From Sanguinoderma infundibulare (Eukaryota; Basidiomycota; Agaricomycetes; Polyporales; Polyporaceae), in NCBI GenBank assembly GCA_032821775.1, contig JAVLRN010000001.1, positions 3,968,001 to 4,032,000 on the forward strand: DNA of 64,000 bases, read 5' to 3'. A program made the translations under genes and the position numbers. Under the pieces are notes generated by a model that ran no database searches, was not told the origin of the DNA, and saw only the letters and a list, made by a program, of their open reading frames with translations. Below are positions 9,012 through 22,788 of the stretch, piece after piece (within the stretch, counting starts at the first letter, position 1; every line of letters begins with the position of its first letter).

Positions 9012-10824
9012 GCTGGCCCCAGGGCGGATCAAGAAGCCTAGAAGGGAGTGTTCCGGTGATCTCGATTGTTCAGAACCTTTAGACGAGACGGTTCCTGACC
9101 ATGATAGATGCTTTGGTGAGTAAAGCTGGAGAACATCAACGAGAGATAGGTTCACCTCGAATCACACATGGGAGACGTCCCCAGGCCCAAGCGTAGGTTG
9201 CGTATGGGTGTGAAAAACGCAGGAGCCCGCCTCAGTCTGCCTATCGACCGCGAGTTAATAAATCATTTTGCCTTGTTTGGTTTAGGCGGAACGAGGCTTG
9301 ACAAGCACTGCGTAAGTTAATTTCAAGGTCAACAGGGCGAAATATCACTGATACCGGCGTGTCTACATGTGAGAGGCAAGATTAAGACCAGGCTCTAAAC
9401 CAGCCTGCATTGCATCGTCGTTCAATAAATACTGGCAGTGGGGGTTGGTGTTAAATGCGAGTAGCAGAGACGGGTCGGAATCATAGCCACAAATATTGGC
9501 ACTCCGACAGAATATGATTGATCTGGTTCGCGAAAGGTTTGTACTCCGCTAGGTTTTGAAGCTCCGAAGCCACGAACACGACACAAGGCGGCGCTCTTCT
9601 ATCTTACCTCCTTGCTCAAGGAACCGACTGAGAGACGTTGTATGCGCCATCATAAGTAGGGAGGGAGAAAAGCATCTCCTTCTATTACCAATCGATTCTG
9701 GTAAGTCCTACACATACTCCCTTCTCCTGACTGCAGGACCGTCAGGACATCGCGAAGTCCGCACGCGCAGCCTATGTGATATGGTCGCATTCTCGACGTC
9801 GGAACGAGCCAATTCTGTGTAAGTGTTCCACCCCAGTGGCGACTGGTTGCCTAGGAATCAAACCTCAGGTACTGATCTGCTGGTGTCCTACATCAAGACG
9901 CGTACATATCCGTACATACTCTCAAGGTCCCCTTCGGCACGCTCCGCTCCGTACACTTGCTTTGCCTGGTTCAAGACTTCCACGACGTCGGCCGAATGAA
10001 TACAATCAGGTCACCTTTATCATACCCGAAGCCGTCTCGCGATGTTCCGCATCAAGAATTCGTCTCTCAGTTCCTGACCACTCCCACAAACCCACATCAC
10101 AATAACAGCGAAGCTTGTCTGGCTGTTCGCTAAATTCGCCTGGCACTGTGCGGACGGGCGAATACACCCTAGGCGCAGTCGCGTTCTTCCTCGAACTCGA
10201 ACAACAGAGAGGTCTTCGATCCCCAGCATTCAACGACCTGCCGCTGCTTCTGGCGCGACGGAGCGAGAGCGACCTGCGGGACTCTGACAGTACAAGCCCG
10301 CCTTAGGCGTCCCACCGACGAAGTCGTCAGGTAATGTAACAGACCAATCCATCCTTCTAGAACACGAACTTACGACATTATCCGTCAGGCGCGGTGAACC
10401 GTGGAGGATTTTGGTTTCGACCGAATATCATGACCTCAAAGCCCCCCCACCGGCAACACCGCCCTATGCGGGGTCAATTTAAATTGGGTGTATCTGTTCG
10501 AGCACATGTGCCGTGCTCAACGAGCGGGTAACTACGAGTCGTGCCCGAAAACGGCAGGTGCTTTCTCGACTCCAACAACTCATCACAGCGCCGGTTCGCG
10601 AACCGTATTCAATCTAGCCTGTCTCAGCGCGGACGAAGCGAGCTTAGGTCGCGGGCCCTGCGACAAGATGATTCCTAGGGGCGCTTGCCGTAACTTTCAG
10701 AGTGGAATCCGCATCGTCACCTCGATGTCGTCCCAATGCTCTCAGGGACCCACGTATGCCCCTGCATATAAATGGAATGCCCTCTGGGCCTCTGGAGAGC
10801 TCAATCACCCCACACCCGCACAAG
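9012..10824. other. Gene-free stretch between the paralog array and the alcohol dehydrogenase
   Basis: About 1.8 kb in which I see only short incidental open frames. It should hold the paralog E promoter and the alcohol dehydrogenase promoter. Confidence 0.5.
10767..10772 (+). promoter_or_regulatory. TATA box of the alcohol dehydrogenase gene
   Basis: TATAAA lies 53 nt upstream of the ATG, a suitable core-promoter distance for a fungal gene. Confidence 0.5.
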
Positions 10825-12252
10825 ATGCCCGTACGCGCCGCCGGCCACCCCGCCTCCTACACTGCTTGGACATTCGCCGAGCGCGAGGAAGTCTTGACCA
10901 AGATCACCGTGCCCTGGAAAGACCCCACCGAGGGCCAGCTCGTCATCAAAGTCCTTGCATGCGGTGTGTGCGGAACGTGCGTCTCGTCCATCTTCGCGAT
11001 ACGCTCCTTGTCTCTCATAATATGCCCCCAGTGACCAAGCAATCACCACCGACTCGCTGCCCGTGCCGCTGCCTCGCATCCCCGGCCACGAAATCGTCGG
11101 GGACGTAGCCGCCGTCGGTCCCAACGAGGCGCAATGGAACGTCGGGGACCGGGTCGGCGCAGGCTGCCACGGCGGCCATTGCTTCCGCTGCAGCCGCTGT
11201 CGCGTCGGTGACTACATCACCTGCGTAGATGGAGACCTGATCGGTGCGTCTCACCCTCCCATCCGCGTCCTCAATCTCTGACAGAACGTTCTCCCCCTAG
11301 GTGTCCTCTCAGACGGCGGCTACGCCGAGTACGTGACCGTGCGGACGGAAGCCGTCGCGTCCGTACCAAGGGATATGGACCCCGCCGAGCTCGCGCCCAT
11401 GATGTGCGCCGGGGTCACCGTATTCAGTACGTGCGACCTCTCGTCCTTCTCTTTCTCTCGTCCGGCAAGACGTCCAACCAAACCCACAGACGCGCTCCGA
11501 AGAGTCAACATCGCCGCAGGCGAAATCGTCGCCGTCCAGGGAATCGGGTACGTCATCGGCGTCCCGCCCCCCGCCTTCTCTTCTCGCCCCCGCGTTCCTA
11601 CCTTCTTCTTCTCATCCCTCATTCCCCACCGTAACTCAACGACTCACACACACACCCATTACACCCAGCGGCCTCGGCCACCTCGCGCTCCAAATGGCGC
11701 GCGCCATGGGCCTCCGCCCCGTCGCGCTCTCCTCGGGCCCCGCCAAGGAAGCGCTCGCGCGCAGCCTCGGCGCCGAGGCGTACGTCGACGCGACAAAGAC
11801 CGACCACGCCACGGCCCTCCAGGAGCTCGGCGGCGCCAAGGTCATCGTGTGCACCGCAAACGCGCCCGAGCAGCACCCGCGGCTGATCCCCGGCCTGGCC
11901 GTGGACGGGACGCTCCTTCTGCTCGCGGTGGACGACAGGCAGTTCGGCATCTCGTCGAGTGCGTCTGTGATTTCCGTGTGCTGCTCTGAGATCGTGTCGG
12001 TTGCGTGACGGTGCTGATTGAGTTTGCTCGCCAGTGTCGCTTGTCCGACAACGGTTCTCGATTCGCGGGATGCCGAACGGGACGCCGAAGGAGATCGAGG
12101 ACTGCATTGCGTTCGTTAGGGCACACAAGATTCGATGCATGGTGGAGACGTTCCCCCTGGAGAAAGCGCCAGAGGCGTACAAGCATAGGGAGGCTGCCCG
12201 GTTTAGGGCTGTCATTGTACCACGGGCAGGACGTCGTCGCTCTAGCTTGTAG
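10825..12252 (+). CDS. Zinc-dependent alcohol dehydrogenase (MDR family)
   Basis: Six exons: 10825-10976, 11032-11243, 11301-11426, 11490-11547, 11669-11958 and 12035-12252, giving 351 residues. Medium-chain enzymes of this kind oxidise alcohols or reduce aldehydes with NAD(P)H. Likely catalytic zinc ligands are Cys46 (CGVCGTDQ), His70-Glu71 (PGHEIVG) and Cys157. The structural zinc site is Cys101, 104, 107 and 115 (HCFRCSRCRVGDYITC). The nucleotide-binding glycine motif is GIGGLGHLA at about 181-189, assembled across intron 4. The length fits the cytosolic family and there is no signal peptide. Substrate cannot be read from the sequence; benzyl, cinnamyl and aliphatic alcohols are all possible for this subfamily. 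Confidence 0.92.
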
Positions 12253-13369
<1,117 letters not shown>

Positions 13370-14536
13370 GGCTGTTCAATGAGGTGTAAGATGTGCGGTT
13401 GTGAGTGGAAATACGAGAGCAACGGCGAGCTTGAGGGGCGCGGTTGCGGCGGGAGTGGTGGTTGAGAGCGACAAGAGGGGAAGGGGGGCGGTGGGGGGCG
13501 TCGTGCTGACTCTGCGAGCTTTGTTGAAGGTCCGATGGCGTGTTTCCCACGGTTTGAAACTTCCGAGCCAACAAAGCACCAGAACGTCTCGCGCTTGGGC
13601 CATCTTCCGCGCGCGGCGAGGTCGGAAGATTGCCCTCTTTCTCGTTTTCTGCGGTTTTTCGCCCTCTGGACCTCTTCATTCTCCTCTCATGGACCCACAT
13701 GTTCTGCAGCATGGCCCTCTCCTTCGTTTGGGGCGCATACATCCACTCGTTGGCGAGCAATTTGGTTTCCAAGTCAAGAGTCTGGATGATGGCCTGGGCG
13801 CTTAACTCGGAAGATGCGCACCCGCGGATTCGCAGGTGGTCTGCGAGGACAGCTCTTCCTTGGTGAACGTGTTTCCCTGACTCATTCATCTCCGACGATC
13901 CCTAGCATGGCGGGTCTTCGCTGAAGCGGTGTCTCCTGGTCCGCCGTCTGTCTATCCTTCGGCGTTTCAACGAATGAATCAAGCTGTTCGACACCTTTGA
14001 ACTCTGTCGGAACCCTGATGGCAAAACATATCCAAGTTCCTCTCCCCCAGATACCCCCTTCCAATCACGCACGGTGTGGTTCAAAGCAAGACATTCAGAC
14101 GTGAGGCAAGATACTCTGAACGCCGCAGCACACGGTGCTGGAGCAGACCGTAAGTACGCTCCTCATGGGAATATGTCGGGACATGTTCGTCGAGCGTCCT
14201 CGGCCCACTCAGTGTCGAACGTCTTGTGAACCAGACTGATCCAACTGGAACGCTCTGGGCGAGTGTCCGGCCTCGAGCTCTGGAGCTGGCGGACGTCCGG
14301 ACTCTGGAACTCATCTCCGCGCCGAGGTGCTAAATGTCGAACGGGCGTCTCTGTGTCGCCTGACATGGCCACACGCGAGTCGGGGCTTCCTCAAGTTCCT
14401 CCACTGCAAAGAAGGGCCCGCGTGTACCAATCTATTCAATTCCGAGGCGAAGCCTTTCGGAAGACTACGACAATCAAAGCTATCCCAGAAGCTTTTGCTC
14501 GAATACGCGGTTAACTCCTGCATGGGTACTTGGAAA

Positions 14537-14544
14537 TGACGTCA
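14537..14544 (+). promoter_or_regulatory. Palindromic CRE (TGACGTCA), with a second half-matching copy downstream
   Basis: A perfect TGACGTCA palindrome lies 36 nt upstream of a TATA-like box and 110 nt upstream of the small-protein ATG. A near copy, TGACGTCG, sits at 14552-14559. CRE sites bind Atf1/CREB-type bZIP factors, which in fungi respond to stress. Two closely spaced copies beside a TATA box favour function over chance. Confidence 0.55.
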
Positions 14545-14579
14545 TGGCGGCTGACGTCGTTTTGAGTCCACTCGAGTCA

Positions 14580-14585
14580 TATAAG
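14580..14585 (+). promoter_or_regulatory. TATA-like box (TATAAG)
   Basis: Located 69 nt before the predicted ATG at 14654 and directly downstream of the CRE pair. Confidence 0.45.
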
Positions 14586-14653
14586 AATGGTCGGTCTCGA
14601 CGAAAGGCTCCTCACCGCCTTTCATTCGAGCCGTGCACCCATCAGCCTTTTGG

Positions 14654-15211
14654 ATGATCATGTCGATGTATTCTCCAAAGCACAAGGCGAACAGCGGCGC
14701 CATGATGTCGAAGGTCGGGAACCCGCAGGTGTACGAGGACGGGGACCAGAGGTAAGTGACCATACTTGGACCGGGCTCCCGGGCAGCTAGGCCAAGGCAT
14801 TTTCAGGTATGCCCCAGGTGAAAAGCACCAGCCACCGCTGCACGAAAACGAGTCGTTGGCTGGTGGCCTGATGAACGCCCACGACATCCTGGACCGAAAG
14901 TACGGCGCACTGCTCTTCTCCAACCGTCGACGTTGGCATGATTGATTTTATCTGCGGCAATTATTGACAGAGACGACGGGCACTTGCATAACCGGCACAA
15001 GCAGGAGCACAAACACGAACGCGAAGTCGAGAAGGCAGAGCGTCACAAGACGGTGACGGACCCGCTCGAGCCGGCGTTGAAGCACGGACACAAGCCCTCC
15101 CGTGGTGCGCAGGTCGACGCCGAGCTGCAGCGCAAGGACGAGGAGGAGCTGATGATGAAGGGTCCCTACCATGGCATGATGCACAACGTGAAGCATGGCA
15201 AGAATGAGTGA
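14654..15211 (+). CDS. Small hydrophilic, His/Lys/Glu-rich protein, possibly stress-related
   Basis: Three exons, 14654-14751, 14807 to 14925 or 14931, and 14973-15211, give about 151-153 residues. The second donor is ambiguous (two GTs six bases apart, both in frame). Recognisable stretches are YSPKHKANSGAMMSKVG, YEDGDQRYAPGEKHQPPLHE, LMNAHDILDRKYGALLFSN, EREVEKAERHKTVTDPLEPA and GHKPSRGAQVDAELQRKDEE. There is no signal peptide or membrane segment. It is highly charged and looks intrinsically disordered. I do not recognise a named family, although DPLEPA...GHKPSRGA resembles short proteins I associate with fungal genomes. The upstream CRE pair suggests stress-inducible expression; that role is inference. 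Confidence 0.7.
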
Positions 15212-15589
15212 TCAGAAGCGACATGCTTCAATGCATTGTACGATAGCTAAGGCGAATCTCTTGTAGCGTTAATTAACAGGAATGCATATCAGACAACATG
15301 TCTTGTCTTCCACGTCGCAAGATGCCGTTTCAAACAGATGTCATACGTGCATCCGGACTGCAAGCAGGATAGAACGTCGACGGGGCCCGAGGTTGGACTG
15401 GCCACAGTCAACAAACCGTGTTTGTCACGTGCAAGCGCGAGCCAACGCGGACACGTGATGGACGCGTAGCGCGTTGTGTACTGGCATGCGCTGATGAACA
15501 GCGCTGGGAGATAAATATGCGACGCGTCAGAATCCCTCCAACCCTTCCCCCGCGCTGCAGACAACATTTCCCCCCTCTCCGTCCTCGCC
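15212..15589. other. Promoter region of the homeodomain gene
   Basis: A TATA-like ATAAATATG lies at about 15511-15519, roughly 75 nt before the homeodomain ATG. No other gene is seen. Confidence 0.45.
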
Positions 15590-17123
15590 ATGTCCTCGCT
15601 GGCATCCCACTCACTCTCCAGGACCTGCTCACTGTCCTCCCTCGGCTCCGACGACTCTGTCGCGACCGGCGGTGATACCCCCGCGGACAGCGTCATCAAG
15701 CGGACTCGCAAACGCTTCACCACCATGCAGCTCCTGATGCTCGAGCATCTCTATCGCAAAGCAAGCCACCCCACGCGCGAGCAGCGCGAACAGGTGGCAA
15801 AGGATGCCGACATGTGAGTCCGCCGTCGTTCCCAAACGCCCGCTCTCGTCGCTCCGTGCACATACGCGTCCTCCCATTTTGATCTTCCTTTCTTCAAGTG
15901 CGTGCTGACCCCGTCTGCGTCTCCTCAGTGACATCCGCTCCGTCACGGTCTGGTTCCAGAACAAACGCCAGACAGACCGCCGCCTCCACCGCCAACTCTC
16001 CGAGGCGCCCTCCGGCTCGCAGCCTTCCGTCTCCCCATCCCCTCTTTCGAGTTCCCCCTCGCCATTCTCCGACGCGTCCGGGAACACGATCCACACCGTC
16101 CGCGCACGGGCGCGCACACGCACCTTGTCCGGCACCTCCTCGACTTCCGTTGTGAGCCGCAAACGCGAGCGCGAGCGCGACGCGCAAGATCTTCTCCACC
16201 CCCTAGGGAGGCACGTCCGACACAAGCCCAGCCGCCACCTCTCCCTGTCCCTCTCGCTCGACGACGTCGCCGCGCGCGCAGAGCGGCCCGCCCTCCTCCC
16301 ACGCGTGCTGCCCCAATCCGTCATCGCGTCCCCACCGCCCTCGTCCCCGCCGTCGTTGTCGTTGTCGTCTTTCTCGTTCCCGTCGTCTCCCGCCCGCTCC
16401 ACTACCCCAGAACCAAAACCCATCACGGCAGCGACGGCACTGGCAGGAGGGGCGGAGGACGACGATGCGAGAGACGGGCAGCGCGCGCTGTGGGAGAACA
16501 TGCCCTCCTCGCCCGCCGCGCCGACGTCGCGTCCGGAACGGGAGCGGGAGCGCGACATCGTGCGGTACGGCGGCCGGCGGCGGATCACGCTCGAGTACGC
16601 GTGCGCGCGGGAGATCGTCGGCTTCAGCGTCCGCAGCATGGACAGAGAGCGGGACAGGGACAGGGAGAGAGACGGCAGGCCGAGGATGCATGGCGGGCGG
16701 GAGCGGAGAGAGAACAAGAGCAGGTACGGACGGCACCGTGGGGCGGACGTGGAGAGGAAGCGTGCCGCGGTGGATCATGATTGTGTTCCTGGCGAGGTGA
16801 AGGAGGAAGAGGAGGAGGACGTCGATGACATCCCGGTCGCGGACTACGACGACGACGGGCCTGGAGGAGATACGGACACGGAGGGCGCGCCCACTGAGCC
16901 GCCGATGACGCCTTCGAGCAGCTTCGCGCTGGGCGAGTTCCGGCCGATGAGCATGGGCGACGATGACGAGGTCAACAACATGACCGTCCAGGAGCAAGTT
17001 TTTGGAAAGCCTGTGAGCAAAGTCGAGCCAATGGCGGTCCGGGTCGAAGTCGCGCCGAGCGGCCCGGACGACGACCTGTTGGACGTTGCCTACGTCCTGT
17101 GCGGTCTGAGGCAGCGTCGCTGA
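15590..17123 (+). CDS. Homeodomain transcription factor
   Basis: Exons 15590-15813 and 15929-17123, with an intron inside the homeobox (AD|IDIRS), give 472 residues. The homeodomain is at about 37-95: KRTRKRFTTMQLLMLEHLY, ASHPTREQREQVA, then recognition helix VTVWFQNKRQTDRR. The invariant Trp, Phe and Asn of WFQNKR are present. It is a typical 60-residue homeodomain without the three-residue TALE loop, which argues against an HD1-type mating protein. The long C-terminal part is low complexity: Ser/Pro-rich, repeated Arg-Glu/Arg-Asp runs, then an acidic stretch (KEEEEEDVDDIPVADYDDD) that could activate transcription. Nuclear DNA binding is secure from the family; target genes are unknown. Confidence 0.93.
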
Positions 17124-17347
17124 GGCTCTTCAAAGCTTCACCTCTGGCACATGAACACTAGAAGAGACGACGACCGCACGATTGTGTATAACGTTATAGG
17201 ATTGTAAAAAAGTATGTACTATACTAGTAGTTACACCACACGCATATTGGAGCCCGTCAATGTGATTGTCAATGCACCGTGAATACCCAAGAACTTGAAA
17301 GCGTACGCGTAGGATATCAGGCCAAGTGTCAAGTGAGCATTACGGCA

Positions 17348-18535
17348 TTATACCCATCCGATCTTATAGAGCTTGTACCCGCCTTCGTCCGCCCGACCCA
17401 CTCCATCCTGCTTCCTCATCTCCTCAACGCTCAGGATAGCCAACTCCCAACGCCCATTATCGTTCGGAGTCGATCGCCGAGGGAAGACAGCGTCGACCGT
17501 GTCGCTCATGCCTTCGTGCCTGCCCGTCGGCCGGAGGGGGATGATCAACCAGAAGAGCCCGTCCGGCTCAAGCAGGTGTTCCACGCACGCCTTGATCCAG
17601 CGGGCGTGGTCGGGGTGGTAGACGACGTCCGCGGCGAGGATGGTGTCGAACTTGTTCGCGAGCGGGCCCTCCTCGTAAATCGGGTTCTGCCAGTCGAGCG
17701 CAAGGACATTCACGAGCGTGCGAGGCGAAGAGGACGGGAAGTTGGTGGAGACGTTCTCGCGGAGGTTGTCGAGGACGTGGGGGTGGTAGTCCGTCGCGAC
17801 GACGGTGGCGCCGGAGGAGGAGGATGAACGGGCGAGGAGCTTTGCGGCCGCGATGCTCAACAGGCCTGTCCCCGCACCGAGCTCGAGGATGCGTTGACCG
17901 GGAGCGAGGCCGAACGCGCTCGGGTCCAAGCACATCCGCTCCGCCAGGCGTATGGAGCTGCCCCAGCTCTGCAGCCCGACGGAGGTATGGTCGTCGCTCA
18001 GCAGCGGGGCGTCGTTCAGCTCGACATGCACCGAGGTCGAGCTCCCATCGCACGTCGGGAACGTGAAGGTCCGCGTCACCGCCTCTTCCTCGTCTTCCCC
18101 CGCGAACGTTCCGAGCAGGGAGGCGGCGGCGTCCACAAGAGCCGCGCGTGCGTCCGATTCGCCCTCGGAGCAGTGCGCTGCGTATGCCCACGCATCGGAG
18201 CGCGCGGTGAAGCCGGTGAGCCAGCGGATGGCGAACTCACGCTCGAAGGCGTCCGAGCGGAGGACGTCAATGTCCAACGTGTCTTCATCGCCATCGCATT
18301 CGTCGTCCGAGTCATCCTCGCCTTCCGCAGAAGCGTAGCCGGAATCGGGGACGGACGTGTCGTGGACGGGATGCTTTGGGAGCGCCTTGGGTTGTGGAAG
18401 GGCTGCAAGCGCAGGAGGACAGTATATCGCGCGGAGGTTGTCGAGGGCCGTTGCTACATGGACGAGGGTATACGTCGACAGGCGTGATAAGGGAGGGAGG
18501 GAGGACGTCGGAGGAGTGGGATGTCCTGCTGCCAT
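17348..18535 (-). CDS. Family-16 SAM-dependent protein methyltransferase
   Basis: A single 395-residue frame. The C-terminal half has a class I Rossmann methyltransferase fold: GLQSWGSSIRLAERM, motif I ILELGAGTGLLSIAAA (216-231), an acidic residue after the second strand (VVATDYHP), and DTILAADVVYHPDH, the D-V-V/I-Y signature typical of the METTL21/FAM86-like lysine methyltransferases. The N-terminal 180 residues are variable with an acidic run (EGEDDSDDECDGDEDTLD). Family members methylate lysines of translation factors or chaperones. FAM86/EEF2KMT-like or another Efm-type activity is plausible, but the substrate cannot be assigned. It is divergent from GON7 across about 470 bp. Confidence 0.85.
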   Translation of the reverse strand: MAAGHPTPPTSSLPPLSRLSTYTLVHVATALDNLRAIYCPPALAALPQPKALPKHPVHDTSVPDSGYASAEGEDDSDDECDGDEDTLDIDVLRSDAFEREFAIRWLTGFTARSDAWAYAAHCSEGESDARAALVDAAASLLGTFAGEDEEEAVTRTFTFPTCDGSSTSVHVELNDAPLLSDDHTSVGLQSWGSSIRLAERMCLDPSAFGLAPGQRILELGAGTGLLSIAAAKLLARSSSSSGATVVATDYHPHVLDNLRENVSTNFPSSSPRTLVNVLALDWQNPIYEEGPLANKFDTILAADVVYHPDHARWIKACVEHLLEPDGLFWLIIPLRPTGRHEGMSDTVDAVFPRRSTPNDNGRWELAILSVEEMRKQDGVGRADEGGYKLYKIGWV

Positions 18536-19007
18536 GTCTATCTTCTATGATTAGATAGCTCTATCGTGGGTTGCGTTGTAATGTTGTCTATTCCCCGCTG
18601 GGATGCCAGAGTGAAAATCGTTCGAGAGACTTGAAGAGCCCGGACGTCTATGGGGGGTATTGTCTATGGTCTATGGGTGCTGTAAAGCGGCAAGAGAGAG
18701 CAACCAAGGGTGTGAGGCAGGGACCCTTGGTTGCTAGTGCACAAAAACCGGCATGGTGGGTGAGTGGAGGTGGAGGAGGAAGACAAAGGGGAAAGAGCTG
18801 TGGGCGATCCATGGTCCGCGTATGACCGGGGGAGGAACGTGTGTCTTGACGTCCACAACAAGTTTTCTTGCCTCGGCAATCGCCGGCCCGGCTCCCGTTC
18901 ACAGAGACAAGTTTGGGTGACTTTGGGTGACTTTGAATCGTTGTCTCTCCTCCGTCCAACTCCTCAGTTCATCACAACGTTCATATCCACCCTCTTACTA
19001 CCACTCC
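18536..19007. other. Divergent promoter between methyltransferase and GON7
   Basis: Shared upstream region of two divergent genes. It contains a tandem pair of GTGACTTTG at about 18916-18934. No further gene. Confidence 0.5.
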
Positions 19008-19301
19008 ATGCCTGCAATCTCCGTCACTTATAGCCTGAATCCGCCATTGGAGACTCCTACACCTCCTGACCTCACGCCCCAAACGACCTTGCAATATCCT
19101 GTTGCCGAGAATGCAGAGAGCCAAAAGGTTTACTACGAGGGCTTGAGGACGGCGGTGTTGGAGGCCAAGACCACGCTAGGAGAGCAGCTTACTGCGTGGC
19201 GAGACGCGGTTGGAAAGAGGGAGGATAAGAAAGAGGCAACGATACCCAAGAAGAGCGAGGAGGACGAAGACGAAGAGGAGGGAGAGTTGGAAGAGTCGTG
19301 A
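19008..19301 (+). CDS. GON7: EKC/KEOPS complex subunit Gon7
   Basis: A 97-residue single-exon protein; the ATG at 19008 begins MPAISVTYSLNPPLETP. The core KVYYEGLRTAVLEAKTTLG and EQLTAWRDAVGK match the helical segment of fungal Gon7, followed by an acidic low-complexity tail (EEDEDEEEGELEES). Gon7 is the small, largely disordered subunit that binds Pcc1 in the KEOPS complex, which makes the t6A modification of ANN-decoding tRNAs and influences telomeres. The short length and acidic tail are normal for this family. Identification rests on remembered family features, not an alignment. Confidence 0.75.
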   Translation: MPAISVTYSLNPPLETPTPPDLTPQTTLQYPVAENAESQKVYYEGLRTAVLEAKTTLGEQLTAWRDAVGKREDKKEATIPKKSEEDEDEEEGELEES

Positions 19302-19510
19302 TCAGCAGCATTCTGGTGAGATTCCCTTTCGATGTTTGTCATGTCCAGATATCAATCCAGCGATAGCTGTACCTCACACACGCAACGCACAAGCACGAAG
19401 GGAGGAGGGTAGTACTATAAGGTGTATTATGTATCCGGTTGTATCATGAACTGCTACGAGCCATAGCACAGCCCGACTGAGCCAAGCAAGGAGACTCTAC
19501 CTCTCCACAA

Positions 19511-20800
19511 CTATAGGCCCCGCTTCTCCTTGCCACGAGGACGCTCGCGGATAACCATCTTGTTACTGTTCTTGGGGCCCTTCGGTCCAGGCTTCCGCGT
19601 CCGGACACCCTTCGCGACCCAACCCCAAACAGACCGCGGCTGCTTGTTACCCTTGGACTTTCCACGACCTCCTCCGTGGGGGTGATCGCACCTGAGAATG
19701 ACATGAGCGACGACTTGGATCCTAACTCGTATATATGCGCACCTGTTCATAGCCATACCACGCACACGCGGGCGGCGTCCGAGCCAGCGATTCCTCCCAG
19801 CCTTCCCCAGGTTGCGGTTCTTCCAGAGCGGGTTGCTGACCTTGCCGACCGTCGCGACGCAGTCCTGGAGGACCTTGCGGACCTCCCCGCTCTGGAGGCG
19901 CACATGCGAGTACCTGCCCGAGTCCTCGTGCGCGACGACTTGGCCGAACGTGCCAGCCGAGCGCACGAGCACTGCGCGACCCTGCGGGTTCAGCGCCACG
20001 TTGTGGATGATGGTGCCAGGGGGGATGAGGCGGAGGGGCACGACGTTCCCGGGCTTGATGGTGATCGCGCGGAGGACACCAAGCGCAAGCGACGCGGTCG
20101 ACGCGGCCTGCGACTGCGCTACGTTCCCTTCCTCCTGGCTCTGCAGGGCCTTGCCCCGGAACTCCTTCGAGTCGACGAACCCGGGTACGAGGCCGTCGGG
20201 GATGCCCTGCCGGAAGGACTCGACGACGTCGCCCGCGCGGAGATTGTCCGGGGCGAGGATGTAGCTCCACGCCTTGGTCCCGGCCAGGTTGGGGTTCCGG
20301 TTCTTGATGAGCGCGATGTGGGCGGAGCGGCCGGGGTCGTACTCGATACGCACGACATCGCACGGGCCGGGCTCGGTGCGCATGAAGTCGACGATGCGAA
20401 TGCGCTGCTTGTGGCCCCCGCCGAGGAAGCGGATGGTTATGCGGCCGTGGTGGTTGCGGCCGCCGCGTCTCCGGAGCGGGACGGTGAGCTCGCGGAGGGG
20501 CCGGCCTTGGTAGAGGTGCGGGGAGAGCGGTCGTTTGAGATGACGGAGGCCCGGCGTGACGGGCTTGTAGGTTTTGTATAGGACGGACGCGCGCGCAAGA
20601 GCGGCGTTGACGTCCGACGGCGAGCTTTGCGACGTGGTGGCCTCCGTGGCGTAGCGACGGGCACTCTTCAAGGCATGGGGGAAGACAGTGGATGACGAGG
20701 AGGCGAAGGATGACGAAGACGAGGCAGCAGCGAAAGCGACGTTGCCGACGTTAATGTTGGAGAATGCGGAGCGGAGGAGGCATCGCGCCGACGAAAACAT
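19511..20800 (-). CDS. RML2: Mitochondrial large-subunit ribosomal protein uL2m
   Basis: Exons 19743-20800 and 19511-19691 give 412 residues. The start at 20800 yields an Arg-rich amphipathic presequence (MFSSARCLLRSAFSN); an in-frame Met 26 codons upstream is possible. The body is ribosomal L2: RRRGGRNHHGRITIRFLGGG, KQRIRIVDF, then the C-terminal peptidyl-transferase-site signature DHPHGGGRGKSKGN. The 51-nt intron (19692-19742) splits MAMNR|CDHPHGGG, is a multiple of three and has no stop; retention would insert 17 residues next to the conserved loop. uL2 supports subunit association and peptidyl transfer. About 50 residues in the middle (QSQEEGNVAQSQAAST) look like a fungal expansion. Confidence 0.93.
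   Translation of the reverse strand: MFSSARCLLRSAFSNINVGNVAFAAASSSSSFASSSSTVFPHALKSARRYATEATTSQSSPSDVNAALARASVLYKTYKPVTPGLRHLKRPLSPHLYQGRPLRELTVPLRRRGGRNHHGRITIRFLGGGHKQRIRIVDFMRTEPGPCDVVRIEYDPGRSAHIALIKNRNPNLAGTKAWSYILAPDNLRAGDVVESFRQGIPDGLVPGFVDSKEFRGKALQSQEEGNVAQSQAASTASLALGVLRAITIKPGNVVPLRLIPPGTIIHNVALNPQGRAVLVRSAGTFGQVVAHEDSGRYSHVRLQSGEVRKVLQDCVATVGKVSNPLWKNRNLGKAGRNRWLGRRPRVRGMAMNRCAYIRVRIQVVAHVILRCDHPHGGGRGKSKGNKQPRSVWGWVAKGVRTRKPGPKGPKNSNKMVIRERPRGKEKRGL

Positions 20801-22788
<1,988 letters not shown>

Larger units (their letters stand above)
13370..14653. other. Histone H3 upstream region and gene-free stretch
   Basis: Holds the H3 promoter and the promoter of the small protein at 14654. 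An open minus frame (13347-13889) overlaps H3 exon 1 and its upstream region; it matches nothing I recognise and I do not call it. No divergent H4 gene is present. Confidence 0.5.

Noticed and set aside
15590..17123. Possible A mating-type locus
   Set aside because: Only one homeodomain gene, without a TALE loop, and no divergent partner; the usual flanking mitochondrial intermediate peptidase gene is absent.
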